DNA of 64,000 bases from Pseudomonas cerasi (GCF_900074915.1 NZ_LT222319.1:2196001-2260000); one strand, 5' to 3'; positions 38,372-47,573 are shown, counted from the first letter of the stretch. Translations and numbers: made by a program. The notes: generated by a model from the letters alone, not told the origin.

Positions 38372-39304
38372 ATGACAACGGTATTGGTGCTGGTCGAAAA
38401 CCTGGACACGTATTTGCCGATTCTTGAAAGCAGCGGCTTTCAGTTGATTCGCGCCCCGACGGCCGAACTGCGCGCCGAGGCGATTGCCACGCACGGGCCG
38501 AGCATCAGCGCAGTGGTGACACGCGGGCCGCTGGGATTTTTCGCCGAGGAAATGGATGCACTGCCGCAGCTGCGCATCATTTGCGTAAGCGGCGCCGGTT
38601 ACGAGAAGGTCGATCTGCCTGCCGCGCAGGCGCGGGGCATCGTGGTGACCAATGGTGCAGGCGTCAACGCCGCCACGGTGGCCGATCATACGCTGGCGTT
38701 GCTGCTGTCTTTGGTACGCGACATTCCGCAGGCCGATGCCTCGGTGCGCCGCAGCGAATGGCGCAAGGTGGTGCGCCCGTCGCTGGCAGGCAAGCGTCTG
38801 GGGATCGTCGGGCTGGGGGCGGTAGGGCTGGCGATTGCCAAGCGGGCAGCCGCCTTCGATATCGCCATCGGTTACCACAATCGCAAGCCGCGCACTGACT
38901 GCGATTACACCTGGCATGCGACAGCGCAGGCGCTGGCGGCCGCATCGGATTTTCTGGTCATCGCCACGCCCGGTGGCAGTGGTACGCAGCACCTGATCGA
39001 CGCCCGAGTGCTTGAGGCGCTGGGCACTGACGGGTTTCTGGTCAACATTGCCCGCGCCAGCGTGGTGGATACCCAGGCGTTGGTCAGTGCACTGCAGAAT
39101 GAGCAGATTGCCGGGGCTGCGCTGGACGTGTTCGACGATGAGCCGACAGTGCCGGACGTGCTCAAGACGCTGGACAATGTTGTGCTGACACCGCACGTGG
39201 CAGGCCTGTCCCCCGAGGCGTCGAGAGACAGTGTGCAGATGGTCAACGATAACCTGCTGGCGTTTTTCGCCGGGCAACCGGTGCTGACGCCTGTGACTGA
39301 ATGA
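38372..39304 (+). CDS. D-isomer-specific 2-hydroxyacid dehydrogenase
   Basis: A 310-residue NAD(P)-dependent enzyme. The cofactor motif GIVGLGAVGLAIA is at about 149-161. Catalytic residues are Arg in VNIARASVVD, Glu in FDDEPTVP and His in LTPHVAG. The substrate is not obvious; glyoxylate/hydroxypyruvate reduction is common for close relatives. ATG 38372 follows CGGGAGCGCGC. It is followed 109 bp later by the GATase-like gene on the same strand. Confidence 0.88.
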   Translation: MTTVLVLVENLDTYLPILESSGFQLIRAPTAELRAEAIATHGPSISAVVTRGPLGFFAEEMDALPQLRIICVSGAGYEKVDLPAAQARGIVVTNGAGVNAATVADHTLALLLSLVRDIPQADASVRRSEWRKVVRPSLAGKRLGIVGLGAVGLAIAKRAAAFDIAIGYHNRKPRTDCDYTWHATAQALAAASDFLVIATPGGSGTQHLIDARVLEALGTDGFLVNIARASVVDTQALVSALQNEQIAGAALDVFDDEPTVPDVLKTLDNVVLTPHVAGLSPEASRDSVQMVNDNLLAFFAGQPVLTPVTE

Positions 39305-39413
39305 GTAACCGTGCACGCTTGCACGCGAGGCATTGCTGTAACGCCCATTCTGCTGGTTTTGCTGCCTGTTTATAGTCCGCCCGGGCTGTACGATATCAAA
39401 CAGGGAGCAGGGC

Positions 39414-40136
39414 ATGGGCAAAGCAGACAACACAGGCGACGGGATACGGATCGGTCTGATAGGCGACTTCAGTGCGGATGTCCCTGCGCATCAGGCCATT
39501 CCATTGGCCTTGCAGAGAGCCGCGGAGGTCGCGCAGGTGCCGGTCGGTTTCGAATGGTTGCCGACGCCGCGGATCGGCAGCGGTGCGCAACTCGCCGAAT
39601 TCGATGGGCTGTGGTGCGTTCCGGCCAGCCCGTATCGGGATATGCAGGGCGCGTTGACGGCCATTCGTTTCGCTCGCGAGCATCGGGTGCCGTTTCTGGG
39701 TACGTGCGGAGGCTTTCAGCACGCGTTGCTCGAGTATGCCCGCCACCAGCTGGGCTGGGCAGACGCCGAACATGGCGAAACGGCGCCGGACGCGGCAAAC
39801 GTGATCATCGAGCCACTCAGTTGCTCGCTGGTTGAGTCGGTGGCAGCGATCCAGTTGCAACCCGACACGCTGATTGCCCAAGCCTATGGCAGGCTCGACA
39901 TCGAAGAGCGCTATCACTGCCGCTACGGCCTGCGCCGCGAGCTGGAGTCGGCGCTGTTCGGCGAGCACCTGAAAGTCAGTGGGCGCGGTCTCGAGGGCGA
40001 AGTGCGCTGCATGGAGTTGCAGGGGCACCCGTTTTATGTCGCCACACTGTTCCAGCCCGAGCGAGCTGCGTTGCAGGGTCAGACGCCTCCTGTGGTGGCC
40101 GCGTTCGTCCGCGCCTGCCTGAGCAACCCGGCATGA
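39414..40136 (+). CDS. CTP-synthase-like class I glutamine amidotransferase domain protein
   Basis: A 240-residue stand-alone domain resembling the C-terminal glutaminase part of CTP synthase. It has RIGLIGDFS at the start and FDGLWCVPASPYRDMQGALT in the middle. The nucleophile elbow FLGTCGGFQHAL holds Cys98. The third-site motif, normally HPE, reads FQPER, so the catalytic His is replaced by Gln214 while Glu216 remains. Ammonia release from glutamine is therefore doubtful. The stop overlaps the next gene by 4 bp, so the two are coupled. Role unknown. Confidence 0.8.
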   Translation: MGKADNTGDGIRIGLIGDFSADVPAHQAIPLALQRAAEVAQVPVGFEWLPTPRIGSGAQLAEFDGLWCVPASPYRDMQGALTAIRFAREHRVPFLGTCGGFQHALLEYARHQLGWADAEHGETAPDAANVIIEPLSCSLVESVAAIQLQPDTLIAQAYGRLDIEERYHCRYGLRRELESALFGEHLKVSGRGLEGEVRCMELQGHPFYVATLFQPERAALQGQTPPVVAAFVRACLSNPA

Positions 40137-40459
40137 TGGCCACGCGGTTTGCCACGCCTTACTTCGCCGTGGTGTTCACCTCGTTGCGTACGCCTGACGA
40201 TGATCAGGCGTACGCCGAGGCGGCGCAGCGCATGGTGGGCCTGGCCCGACAACAGCCAGGCTTTCTGGGCATGGAGTCGGCGCGCGGTGACGACGGCCTG
40301 GGCATCACCGTGTCCTACTGGCGCGATGAAGCCGCGATTCTGGCCTGGAAACAGCAGGCCGATCATGCCCAGGCCCGCGAGCAGGGACGTTCGCGCTGGT
40401 ATCAGGCGTTTACCACGCGAATCTGCCGGGTCGAACGTGACTACGCGTTCAACGCTTAA
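40133..40459 (+). CDS. antibiotic biosynthesis monooxygenase (ABM)-like protein
   Basis: A 108-residue dimeric alpha+beta barrel-type protein. It contains YFAVVFTSLRTPDDDQAY, then MVGLARQQPGFLGMESAR and ISYWRDE-like VSYWRDEAAILAWKQQADH, typical of the ABM fold (YdhR/heme-degrading-like). Start ATG 40133 overlaps the preceding stop (ATGA); ATG 40136 is equally possible. Function unknown; members include small oxygenases and heme-binding proteins. It ends a two-gene unit with the GATase-like protein. Confidence 0.82.
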   Translation: MMATRFATPYFAVVFTSLRTPDDDQAYAEAAQRMVGLARQQPGFLGMESARGDDGLGITVSYWRDEAAILAWKQQADHAQAREQGRSRWYQAFTTRICRVERDYAFNA

Positions 40460-40463
40460 CCAT

Positions 40464-41893
40464 TCAGGGCATTACCGGTGGCACATAAGCCAGCGTGGTG
40501 CCCAGTGCCCAGAGCAGAAACAGCGCCAGCGGCGTGTGGACCAGCAGCTGTACGAACGAGAAGCCTATCAGGTCACGCGCCTTCAAACCCAGTACGCCCA
40601 GCAGTGGCAGCATGTAGAACGGGTTTATCAGGTTGGGCAGGGCTTCGGCTGCGTTATAGATCTGTACTGCCCAGCCGAGGTGATACTGCAGGTCGTTGGC
40701 GACTTGCATCACGTAGGGCGCTTCGATGATCCACTTGCCGCCGCCTGACGGAATGAAAAAGCCCAATATGGCCGAATAGACCCCCATCAGAATTGCGTAA
40801 GTGTCGTGCGAGGCAATGCTGGTGAAGAACGTCGAGATGTAATGCGCCAGGGTTTGCGCATCGCCGCCCTTGACCGTGGTCAGCAGCGCTGCGATCGAAC
40901 CGTACAGAGGGAATTGAATCAGCACACCGGTGGTGGTGGGCACCGCCCGCGCGACGGCGTCGAGAAAACTGCGCGGCCGCCAGTGCAGCAGAGCACCGAG
41001 CATGATGAACAGGAAGTTGTAGGTGTTGAGTCCGGAAATCGCCGTGATCGCCGGTTTGCTCGAAAACTCGTTGAACAGCCAGCCAACGCCCAGCACCACC
41101 ATCAGGATGATCAGCAGCGGGCTGTATTCCAGCCATTCCCCAGGCCGTGTACGAGGCGGCAGTGGCGGCAGGTTGAAGGCCGGGTCGACACCGCAGGCCT
41201 TGGCGTCGCGGGCGCTGTTCGGGCCGGGCGCGGTGGCGTAGGCAACGATCAGTGAGATGACCACCAGCGCGGCGAGCATGACCCCGGATTGCCAGAGAAA
41301 GATGGTTTGGGTGAACGGGATCACACCGGTAATCGCCAGGATCGACGGCGGCAGACTGGCCGGGTTGGCCTGCAATTGCGCGGCCGAAGACGATAACCCC
41401 AATGCCCAGACCGCACCCAGGCCCAGATAGGCGGCGGCGCCGGCTGCGCGGTAATCCATGCGCAGGTCAGTGCGGCGGGCGAGGGCACGTACCAGCAGGC
41501 CGCCGAACACCAGTGAAAGGCCCCAGTTGAGCAGCGAAGCGAGCATGGAAATCAGCGCCACCCAGGCGACGGCCGAACGACCATTGCGTGGCACCCGGGC
41601 CAGGCGGTCGATCAGGCGTACCGCAGGCGGTGAGCTGGCGGTGAGCTGGCGACCACGTAACCGCCGATGACCACGAAGGCCATCTGCATGGTGAATGGGA
41701 TCAGGCTCCAGAACCCGTCACCGAACGCCTTGGCAGCCTCGGCCGGGCGTGCGCCGATGGCCAGCGTCGCCAGCGTGACGATGACCACCGCCAATGCGGC
41801 AAATACCCATGAGTCAGGAAACCAGCGTTCAGCCCACGCGGCGCAGCGCAAGGCAAATCGGGCGGAGCGGCTTTCTTCTATGTTGGCGGCCAT
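40464..41893 (-). pseudogene. atoE: short-chain fatty acid transporter AtoE, frameshifted
   Basis: A polytopic membrane protein of the AtoE/SCFA transporter family, expected to import acetoacetate or short fatty acids for the adjacent CoA-transferase. The N-terminal frame starts at ATG 41893 (MAANIEESRS), behind AGAGGTG, and reads through SLIPFTMQMAFVVIGGYVVA. It then breaks at an 11-bp tandem duplication (41626-41651). The remaining frame (RNGRSAVAWVALISMLASLL onward, with IPSGGGKWIIEAPYVMQVAN) runs to 40464. Removing one 11-bp copy restores 472 residues, full family length. As read, only about 95 residues would be made from the true start. Confidence 0.9.
41626..41651. repeat. 11-bp tandem duplication inside atoE
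   Basis: The tract has exact period 11 over 26 bases (unit GCGGTGAGCTG on the + strand). One copy keeps the reading frame ASSPPAVRLIDR; two copies shift it. Typical product of slipped replication. Confidence 0.9.
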
Positions 41894-41952
41894 CTGGGGC
41901 ACCTCTTTTTGTAATTATTATCGGGGAGTGACTTAAGCAGCCGACTATTGCG

Positions 41953-42050
41953 GACGCAGAGCGTCCAGAACGGCGTTCCCAGGCCGGAGCTTGGGAACGA
42001 GTATCGTGCCAATTCTCCGCGTTGGCATGCATTTCGTGACGCTCTGCGTC
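41953..42050. repeat. imperfect palindromic repeat (REP/MITE-like), copy 2
   Basis: Terminal inverted repeats are perfect over 13 bp: GACGCAGAGCGTC (41953-41965) and GACGCTCTGCGTC (42038-42050). The left arm (CAGAACGGCGTTCCCA) is clearly related to copy 1 at 26723. It occupies the space between atoE and the CoA-transferase operon. Confidence 0.8.
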
Positions 42051-42110
42051 ATACCTTTGCGCAGGCCACACAGGCGTGTGGCAACGAGAGGCGCATCAAA
42101 GATGCCTGAC

Positions 42111-42767
42111 TCAGAAACTCATCTCGATCACGTCATCCGGCACGATCAGCTTGCCTGCGGTTTTGGCCACGATTTCTTCCACGCTAACCCCCGGCGCGCG
42201 TTCGCGGAGGATGAAAGCGCCGTTTTCGATTTCGAGGTAGGCCAGATCAGTCAGCACCTTGCGGATGCAGCCTGCGCCGGTCAGTGGTAGGCTGCAACGG
42301 GTGAGCAGTTTGGATTCGCCGTCCTTCGACGCGTGGGTCATGGTGACGATGATGTTGTCGGCGCCCGCCACCAAGTCCATCGCGCCACCCATGCCCTTGA
42401 CCAACTTGCCGGGGATCATCCACGAAGCAATGTTCCCCTCGATATCCACCTCGAAAGCGCCGAGCACCGTCAGGTCGACATGGCCGCCGCGGATCATGGC
42501 GAAGGATTCGGCCGACGAGAAAATGGAAGCGCCGATGCGCGCGGTGACCGTCTGCTTGCCGGCATTGATCATGTCCGCGTCGATGGTGTCTTCGGTGGGG
42601 AAGGCGCCCATGCCCAGCAGGCCGTTTTCCGACTGGAGCATGACGTCGATGTCATCGGGCACGTAGTTGGCCACCAGGGTCGGAATACCGATGCCAAGGT
42701 TAACGTAATAGCCATCCTTGAGTTCACGGGCGACACGTTGAGCCATTTGTTCGCGGGAAAGTGCCAT
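42111..42767 (-). CDS. scoB: 3-oxoacid CoA-transferase subunit B
   Basis: A 218-residue beta subunit. The catalytic glutamate lies in LQSENGLLGMG (about residue 47), preceded by GIGIPTLVANYV. Together with subunit A it moves CoA from succinyl-CoA (or acetyl-CoA) to acetoacetate. ATG 42767 follows the A subunit by 42 bp. The neighbouring atoE suggests acetoacetate or short-chain fatty acid use; atoA is an equally valid name. Confidence 0.92.
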   Translation of the reverse strand: MALSREQMAQRVARELKDGYYVNLGIGIPTLVANYVPDDIDVMLQSENGLLGMGAFPTEDTIDADMINAGKQTVTARIGASIFSSAESFAMIRGGHVDLTVLGAFEVDIEGNIASWMIPGKLVKGMGGAMDLVAGADNIIVTMTHASKDGESKLLTRCSLPLTGAGCIRKVLTDLAYLEIENGAFILRERAPGVSVEEIVAKTAGKLIVPDDVIEMSF

Positions 42768-42809
42768 CGTCTGAAGCCTCTTTATTGTTGTACGGCCAAG
42801 GCTGCGCTA

Positions 42810-43511
42810 TCAGGATTTTCTGACGGTGCGCTGTTCGATGCGTTTTTCGAAAGTGCCCTGAATGACCCGGTCGACGTAGATGCCGGGGGTGTGGATCTGG
42901 GTCGGCAGCAGCACGCCGGGCTCGACGATTTCCTCGACCTCGACCACAGTGATCCGTCCGGCGGTGGCCACCACCGGGTTGAAGTTCTGTGCGGTATGAC
43001 GATAGATAACGTTGCCGAAGTGGTCGGCTTTCCAGCCCTTGATCAGGGCGAAGTCACCGGTAATGGCCTCTTCCAGAATCACGTTGCGGCCGTTGAACTG
43101 GCGGGTTTCCTTGCCTTCGGCGACCGGCGTTCCGTAACCGGTTGCGGTATAGAACGCCGGAATGCCCGCGCCACCGGCACGCAGTTTTTCCGCCAGGGTG
43201 CCTTGTGGCGTGAGTTCGACTTCCAGCTCGCCGCTGAGCAGCTGTTTTTCGAACAAGGCATTCTCGCCGACGTAGGACGAAATCATTTTGCGGATCTGCC
43301 GGTCTTCCAGCAGGATGCCTAGTCCGAAGCCGTCAACGCCGCAGTTGTTGGAAACCACGGTCAGGCCCTTGATGCCCATGCGCTTGATCTGCGCGATCAG
43401 GTTTTCCGGAATGCCGCACAGGCCGAAGCCGCCGCAGAGTACCGTCATGTCGTCGGTCAGCCCGGCAAGAGCTTCTTCGTAGGTCGCTACTCGTTTATCG
43501 AGTCCAGCCAT
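42810..43511 (-). CDS. scoA: 3-oxoacid CoA-transferase subunit A
   Basis: A 233-residue alpha subunit with the CoA-binding glycine stretch [13 protein letters not shown] (about 27-39), [12 protein letters not shown], and [23 protein letters not shown] 43511 (MAGLDKR) follows AAAAGGCGG; an earlier in-frame start adds 13 non-conserved residues. First gene of the scoA-scoB(-atoE) operon, divergent from a LysR regulator that probably controls it. Confidence 0.92.
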   Translation of the reverse strand: MAGLDKRVATYEEALAGLTDDMTVLCGGFGLCGIPENLIAQIKRMGIKGLTVVSNNCGVDGFGLGILLEDRQIRKMISSYVGENALFEKQLLSGELEVELTPQGTLAEKLRAGGAGIPAFYTATGYGTPVAEGKETRQFNGRNVILEEAITGDFALIKGWKADHFGNVIYRHTAQNFNPVVATAGRITVVEVEEIVEPGVLLPTQIHTPGIYVDRVIQGTFEKRIEQRTVRKS

Positions 43512-43640
43512 GATGATCCGCCTTTTGTAGTTGTTGACCGACAGTCGCACTGCCGGAGGATCGGGTGATCTGCATCTTCTCTCGGCAGGACTGATTTGTT
43601 AATTTTGTTTTTCTGATCAATTCATAAGAAAAGAAAATAT
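43512..43640. promoter_or_regulatory. divergent promoter region between scoA and the LysR gene
   Basis: A 129-bp region, AT-rich from 43590 to 43640, including TTAATTTTGTTTTTCTGATCAATT. It is the expected site for LysR binding, but I cannot single out one T-N11-A operator. Confidence 0.4.
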
Positions 43641-44531
43641 ATGAACGTCAAGCAGCTTCGCGCTTTTCTGGCCGTCGCGCAGTACCTGAGCTTCGCTCAG
43701 GCCGGCGAGCGACTCAACGTGTCGCAGCCGGCCTTGAGCCTGACGATCAAGAGCCTTGAGGAGGACCTTGGCGGACAGCTGTTGACGCGCACCACGCGCA
43801 ACGTCGGTCTGACGCCCGAAGGCGAAACCCTGTTGCCGCTGGCGCGCCAGTTGCTGGCCGACTGGGACAACACCGAAGAACTGCTGCGTCAGCGTTTTAC
43901 CCTGCAAACGGGCCGGGTATCGGTGGCCGCCATGCCGTCGTTTGCCGGCAACCTGCTGCCAGCGGCCTTGAAGGTGTTTCGCGGGCGCTACCCGCGCGTC
44001 AATGTGGCGGTGCATGACGTGATCAATGAGCAAGTGCTGGAAATGGTCCGCCATCGCCGTGTCGAACTGGGTATCGGCTTTGAGCCCGAGTCGAACAGTG
44101 CCCTGTCGTTCACCCCGTTCTATATGGATCGCTTCGTCGCCGTGGTGCCACGGGAGTCGTCGCTGTCCGAGCGGTGTGAGGTCACCTGGGAAGAACTGTT
44201 GCGTGAAGACTTCATCGCCCTGCAACGCCCGTCGGCGGTGCGTTTGCTGCTGGAGCAGGCTATCGAGCCGCGCCACGGCAAGCTGGCGGTCGCGTTCGAG
44301 AGTCATCAGTTGTCGACCATCGGGCGCATGGTTGCCAATGGTCTGGGCGTCAGCGCGGTGCCGTCACTGTGCATCGGGCAGATGCAGGAACTGGGGGCCT
44401 GCTGCGTAGCGCTGGTGGAGCCGCTGATCGAGCGGCGCATCGGGCTGATGATGCTCGCCGATCACAAGCTTTCAGCGGCGGCTCAGGCGTTGCGCGAGGT
44501 GTTGATCGAGAATGCTCGCAACAGTCGATAG
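43641..44531 (+). CDS. LysR-family transcriptional regulator
   Basis: A 296-residue regulator. The N-terminal winged HTH (MNVKQLRAFLAVAQYLSFAQ, then RLNVSQPALSLTIKSLEEDL) is followed by a linker helix and a periplasmic-binding-like effector domain from about residue 90 (GRVSVAAMPSFAGNLLPAAL). It is divergent from scoA, the usual arrangement for a LysR activator of the adjacent operon, so it probably responds to acetoacetate or a related compound. Effector not identifiable. Confidence 0.88.
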   Translation: MNVKQLRAFLAVAQYLSFAQAGERLNVSQPALSLTIKSLEEDLGGQLLTRTTRNVGLTPEGETLLPLARQLLADWDNTEELLRQRFTLQTGRVSVAAMPSFAGNLLPAALKVFRGRYPRVNVAVHDVINEQVLEMVRHRRVELGIGFEPESNSALSFTPFYMDRFVAVVPRESSLSERCEVTWEELLREDFIALQRPSAVRLLLEQAIEPRHGKLAVAFESHQLSTIGRMVANGLGVSAVPSLCIGQMQELGACCVALVEPLIERRIGLMMLADHKLSAAAQALREVLIENARNSR

Positions 44532-44617
44532 CGACTATCACGGCGGATGATTTTTGCTGCGTCAGGGGCAGGCGTAACCTTGCTTCATTCCTGAAATGAA
44601 GCCGACCGGAGGCCCTG

Positions 44618-44899
44618 ATGAACCGTATGCTTGCCCTTGCGCTTGTCCTGACATTCACTGTTGCGCTGGTTTCCGGCTGCTCCACTCACCACGCTGTCGA
44701 GCAGCGCGCGTTCAGTGCTGAAGAAAGCCATCAACTGGCCCTTGAAGATCTCAACCGTCGCGGCCTGTCATTCGATGAGTATCAGGCACGCAAGGCGCAA
44801 TTGATGGCGGATCCGCAGATCCAGCAGGCGCGGGACTTCGATGAAAAAGGCGAAACCAGCGTTGACCTGGGGGTCATGGGGCAGCAGCCACAAGGTTAA
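44618..44899 (+). CDS. small lipoprotein with SHOCT-like tail
   Basis: A 93-residue lipoprotein. The signal peptide (LALALVLTFTVALVSG) ends in lipobox VSGC with Cys21. The mature part has LALEDLNRRGLSFDEYQARK, a short helical motif like those in SHOCT/oligomerisation domains. CGGAGGCCCTG precedes ATG 44618. Asp is not at +2, so outer-membrane sorting is expected. Function unknown. Confidence 0.8.
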   Translation: MNRMLALALVLTFTVALVSGCSTHHAVEQRAFSAEESHQLALEDLNRRGLSFDEYQARKAQLMADPQIQQARDFDEKGETSVDLGVMGQQPQG

Positions 44900-45023
44900 C
44901 AGTCAGCCTGAAAAGGGTTTTACGGAAAAACTGTACTGCTGCAATTGGCCTTTAACTGTCCGTGTGTTTCCTGCACCGCCTTCGATAGGGTGAGTACCTG
45001 ACTCACTGATCCGGACAGGCAGC

Positions 45024-45632
45024 ATGTTTCTCTCTTTCGATTTGCTTCTGGCGTTCACGCTCTTCGCGTTCGTCACCTCCATTACTCCCGGCCCCAACAA
45101 CATGATGCTGTTGGCCTCGGGCGTGAATTTCGGTTTCAGTCGCACCCTGCCGCACATGCTGGGTATCAGTGTCGGTTTTTTCGTTCTGGTGCTGGCCGTC
45201 GGTTTCGGTCTGGGCAGTGTGTTCAAGGCTTGGCCGGTTCTCTACACCATCCTGCGCTACGTGGGCGCTGCCTACCTTCTGTACCTGGCCTGGAAAATCG
45301 CCACGTCGGGGCCCGCGTCCGATAACGTCGACAGCCATCGCAAGCCGCTGAGTTTCATGAGCGCCGCGCTCTTTCAATGGGTCAATCCCAAGGCCTGGAT
45401 CATGGCGATCGGCGCGATCAGCACCTACACCCCCATGCAGGGCTACTTCTACAATGTGCTGGTGATTTCGGCAGTGTTTGCGCTGATCAACCTGCCCAGC
45501 GTGGGCGTCTGGGCAGGCTTTGGCAGTTTGCTGCGCAATGTTCTGCGTGATCCGCTCGGGTTACGTATTTTCAACGGCGTGATGGCAGCGCTGTTGGTGG
45601 CCTCGTTGTATCCGCTGTTTATCGAGCATTGA
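45024..45632 (+). CDS. LysE/RhtB-family amino acid exporter
   Basis: A 202-residue inner-membrane protein with about six hydrophobic segments. The family signature TSITPGPNNMMLLASGVNFG is at about 18-37, followed by RTLPHMLGISVGFFVL. FQWVNPKAWIMAIGAISTY (about 118) is also characteristic. Substrate unknown. ATG 45024 follows GGACAGGC. No regulator is adjacent on this strand. Confidence 0.92.
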   Translation: MFLSFDLLLAFTLFAFVTSITPGPNNMMLLASGVNFGFSRTLPHMLGISVGFFVLVLAVGFGLGSVFKAWPVLYTILRYVGAAYLLYLAWKIATSGPASDNVDSHRKPLSFMSAALFQWVNPKAWIMAIGAISTYTPMQGYFYNVLVISAVFALINLPSVGVWAGFGSLLRNVLRDPLGLRIFNGVMAALLVASLYPLFIEH

Positions 45633-45653
45633 TGCCGAGGCTATTCCGCGGAT

Positions 45654-46235
45654 CTACAACGCCAGTTGCAAATGCCCGCCAGCCTGCTTGTGACGCGCCT
45701 GCAAGCGGCGTTGCAGGCCGTGGTGGAAATGTTCCAGCCCTTCATGCAGGCGCTCGGTGAGAACTTCGTCCAGCGTACCGCCTTGTTCGTTGTCGTCGTA
45801 GCTGACCTGGGTATCGATGGCGAAGATGCCGTGCAGCACTTCCTGCGACTTGAGCGCCGACAGCACCGGTTTGAGCGCGTAATCCACGGCCAGCATGTGC
45901 GCGATACTGCCGCCGGTGGCCAGCGGCAAGACCACTTTGCCATGCAGCGCGCGCTCGGGCAGCAAGTCGAGCAGGGTTTTCAGTGCGCCGGAAAATGACG
46001 CCTTGTACACCGGCGTACCGATCAGCAGGCCATCGGCCTGGCTGACCGCTTCGATCAATTCCAGCACCTGCGGGCTGTCGAAACGGGCGAAAAGCAGGTC
46101 CTCTGCATTGAAGTCGCGTATGCGCAATGTGGTGACTTCAACGCCGTGGCTCTGCAGCCAGCGGCTGGCGTGGGCCAGCACAACGCCGGAACGGGATTTT
46201 GGGGAGGGGCTGCCTGAAAGTGAAACGACGCGCAT
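45654..46235 (-). CDS. ssuE: NADPH-dependent FMN reductase (SsuE/MsuE type)
   Basis: A 193-residue flavodoxin-like reductase. The N-terminal phosphate loop is [17 protein letters not shown], and [20 protein letters not shown] with [20 protein letters not shown] is strongly SsuE-like. It supplies FMNH2 to a sulfonate monooxygenase, most likely the SsuD at 27960. ATG 46235 (MRVVSLSG) is taken as the start because the fold begins there; an in-frame ATG at 46289 would add 18 residues. It is not beside ssuD, and a His-rich C-terminus ([16 protein letters not shown]) is seen. Confidence 0.85.
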   Translation of the reverse strand: MRVVSLSGSPSPKSRSGVVLAHASRWLQSHGVEVTTLRIRDFNAEDLLFARFDSPQVLELIEAVSQADGLLIGTPVYKASFSGALKTLLDLLPERALHGKVVLPLATGGSIAHMLAVDYALKPVLSALKSQEVLHGIFAIDTQVSYDDNEQGGTLDEVLTERLHEGLEHFHHGLQRRLQARHKQAGGHLQLAL

Positions 46236-46431
46236 GTGGGATGTCCTTGCGATAAGCGTAAACCTGCAAAGCAGCTTATGTGCCAGCATCTTCGTGTGGC
46301 TGGCTATGGCCCGCAGCTATTGGGTCTGCGTGTGTTGCATGCAGGGGGAGAGAGTTCGCCGCGCTGATGCAAAAGCCGTCAACTGTTGAACAGCTGTTGC
46401 TCTGGCAACAGTCTGGCGCGGTGTGACAGGC

Positions 46432-46461
46432 AAAAAAATCCCTGCACAACCGCGTGCAGGG
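46432..46461 (-). terminator. rho-independent terminator of the exopolysaccharide operon
   Basis: Read on the minus strand: CCCTGCAC, loop GCGGTT, GTGCAGGG, then ATTTTTTTG. A perfect 8-bp stem with a run of seven T, 24 bp after the wza stop. Confidence 0.92.
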
Positions 46462-46484
46462 AGATGGGTGAACGGCCGTCCGGG

Positions 46485-47573
46485 TCAGTTGCGAAAGGCC
46501 GCACCGGTCTGTATCACACTGGCCGAGCCGAGCAACTGGCTGATGAAGCGGCTCCAGCGGGTGATATCGGCAGGGCCGACGAACACCACATCCTGCGCCT
46601 TGAGCTCGAACTGCCCCGCCAGCAGGTAGGCGGTGGGCTTTTTCGCATTGAGGTGGTAGACGGTGGAAGGCGCCTGGGCAAAGTTTTCCGCACCGCGTAT
46701 GACGTACACCGCATCGCCGTCTGCGCTGTCCGGGCTGAGGCCACCGGAGTTTCCCAGCGCTTCGAGCAGGGTCAGGCGGGTGGTGCCGAACGAGATCACC
46801 TGAGGGTTACGGACCTCGCCCAGCACGTAGATCTTGTTTCGCGAGTTGCTGTTCAGGTGCAGGTAATCGCCGTCCTTGAGGAAGATCCGGCTCAGTTGCG
46901 AATCCCGGCGGTTCAGCGAGTCGATGTCGATCAGGTAATCCTTGCCCTCCCGGCGCAGGGTCAGCCCGGCCAGGTTGGCGTCGGTCAGGTCGACGCCGGC
47001 GACACTCACCGCCTGCACCAGGCTCAACGGAATATTGGTAATCGGTTGCGGGCCTGGGACCTTGAAAGAACCGGACAACAGTATTCGCTGGCTGTTGTAG
47101 CGCAGCACTTTGACGTCGACCTTGACCTCGGTGTATTGCGGCGCCAGGCCCATGCGCAACTGCTCACGAACCTCGCTGATCGTTCTGCCACTCGCGCGGA
47201 TTCTGCCTACATAGGGGAAGTAGAGCGTGCCGTCGTTGAGCACTTCCCGGGTGTTGGCATCCAGTTGGTCCTGTGAGCCCGGCGCGGTCAGTTCGGGGTG
47301 TTCGAACACGGTGACCAGCAAGGTATCGCCAGCACCGATCACGTATTCCGGAGTTCTGTAGTCCAGCAGCGCCTGCGGCAGGGCCTTGGCCTCTGCGGTG
47401 GCGCGCAGTTGCTGTTGCTGCAGGGTTTTCGGGGTGACCTCGATCAACTGTGCCCGGGGCTCGTCAGGTTTGTCGAGGGTGACGTCATCCGGCGTCATAT
47501 GTTGCCCCGGCGCGAATGCACAGCCTTGCAGCGCCAGACTGACCAGCAGTAACGCAGTAACGCTTCGATTCAT
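46485..47573 (-). CDS. wza: outer-membrane polysaccharide export protein (Wza family)
   Basis: A 362-residue lipoprotein. The signal peptide ends in the lipobox LQGC (Cys17). The Poly_export (PES) domain has VIGAGDTLLVTVFEHPELTA and DGTLYFPYVGRIRASGRTIS, followed by two SLBB-type repeats (ILLSGSFKVPGPQPI, IYVLGEVRNPQVISFG) and a C-terminal helix expected to cross the outer membrane. ATG 47573 (MNRSVT) is the start consistent with the lipobox. It is the last gene of the operon and forms the exit channel working with the Wzc-like protein at 54439. Confidence 0.92.
   Translation of the reverse strand: MNRSVTALLLVSLALQGCAFAPGQHMTPDDVTLDKPDEPRAQLIEVTPKTLQQQQLRATAEAKALPQALLDYRTPEYVIGAGDTLLVTVFEHPELTAPGSQDQLDANTREVLNDGTLYFPYVGRIRASGRTISEVREQLRMGLAPQYTEVKVDVKVLRYNSQRILLSGSFKVPGPQPITNIPLSLVQAVSVAGVDLTDANLAGLTLRREGKDYLIDIDSLNRRDSQLSRIFLKDGDYLHLNSNSRNKIYVLGEVRNPQVISFGTTRLTLLEALGNSGGLSPDSADGDAVYVIRGAENFAQAPSTVYHLNAKKPTAYLLAGQFELKAQDVVFVGPADITRWSRFISQLLGSASVIQTGAAFRN

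Noticed and set aside
26723..42050. Palindromic repeats as a CRISPR array or IS ends
   Set aside because: Only two dispersed copies, no regular spacers, no transposase gene between or beside them.
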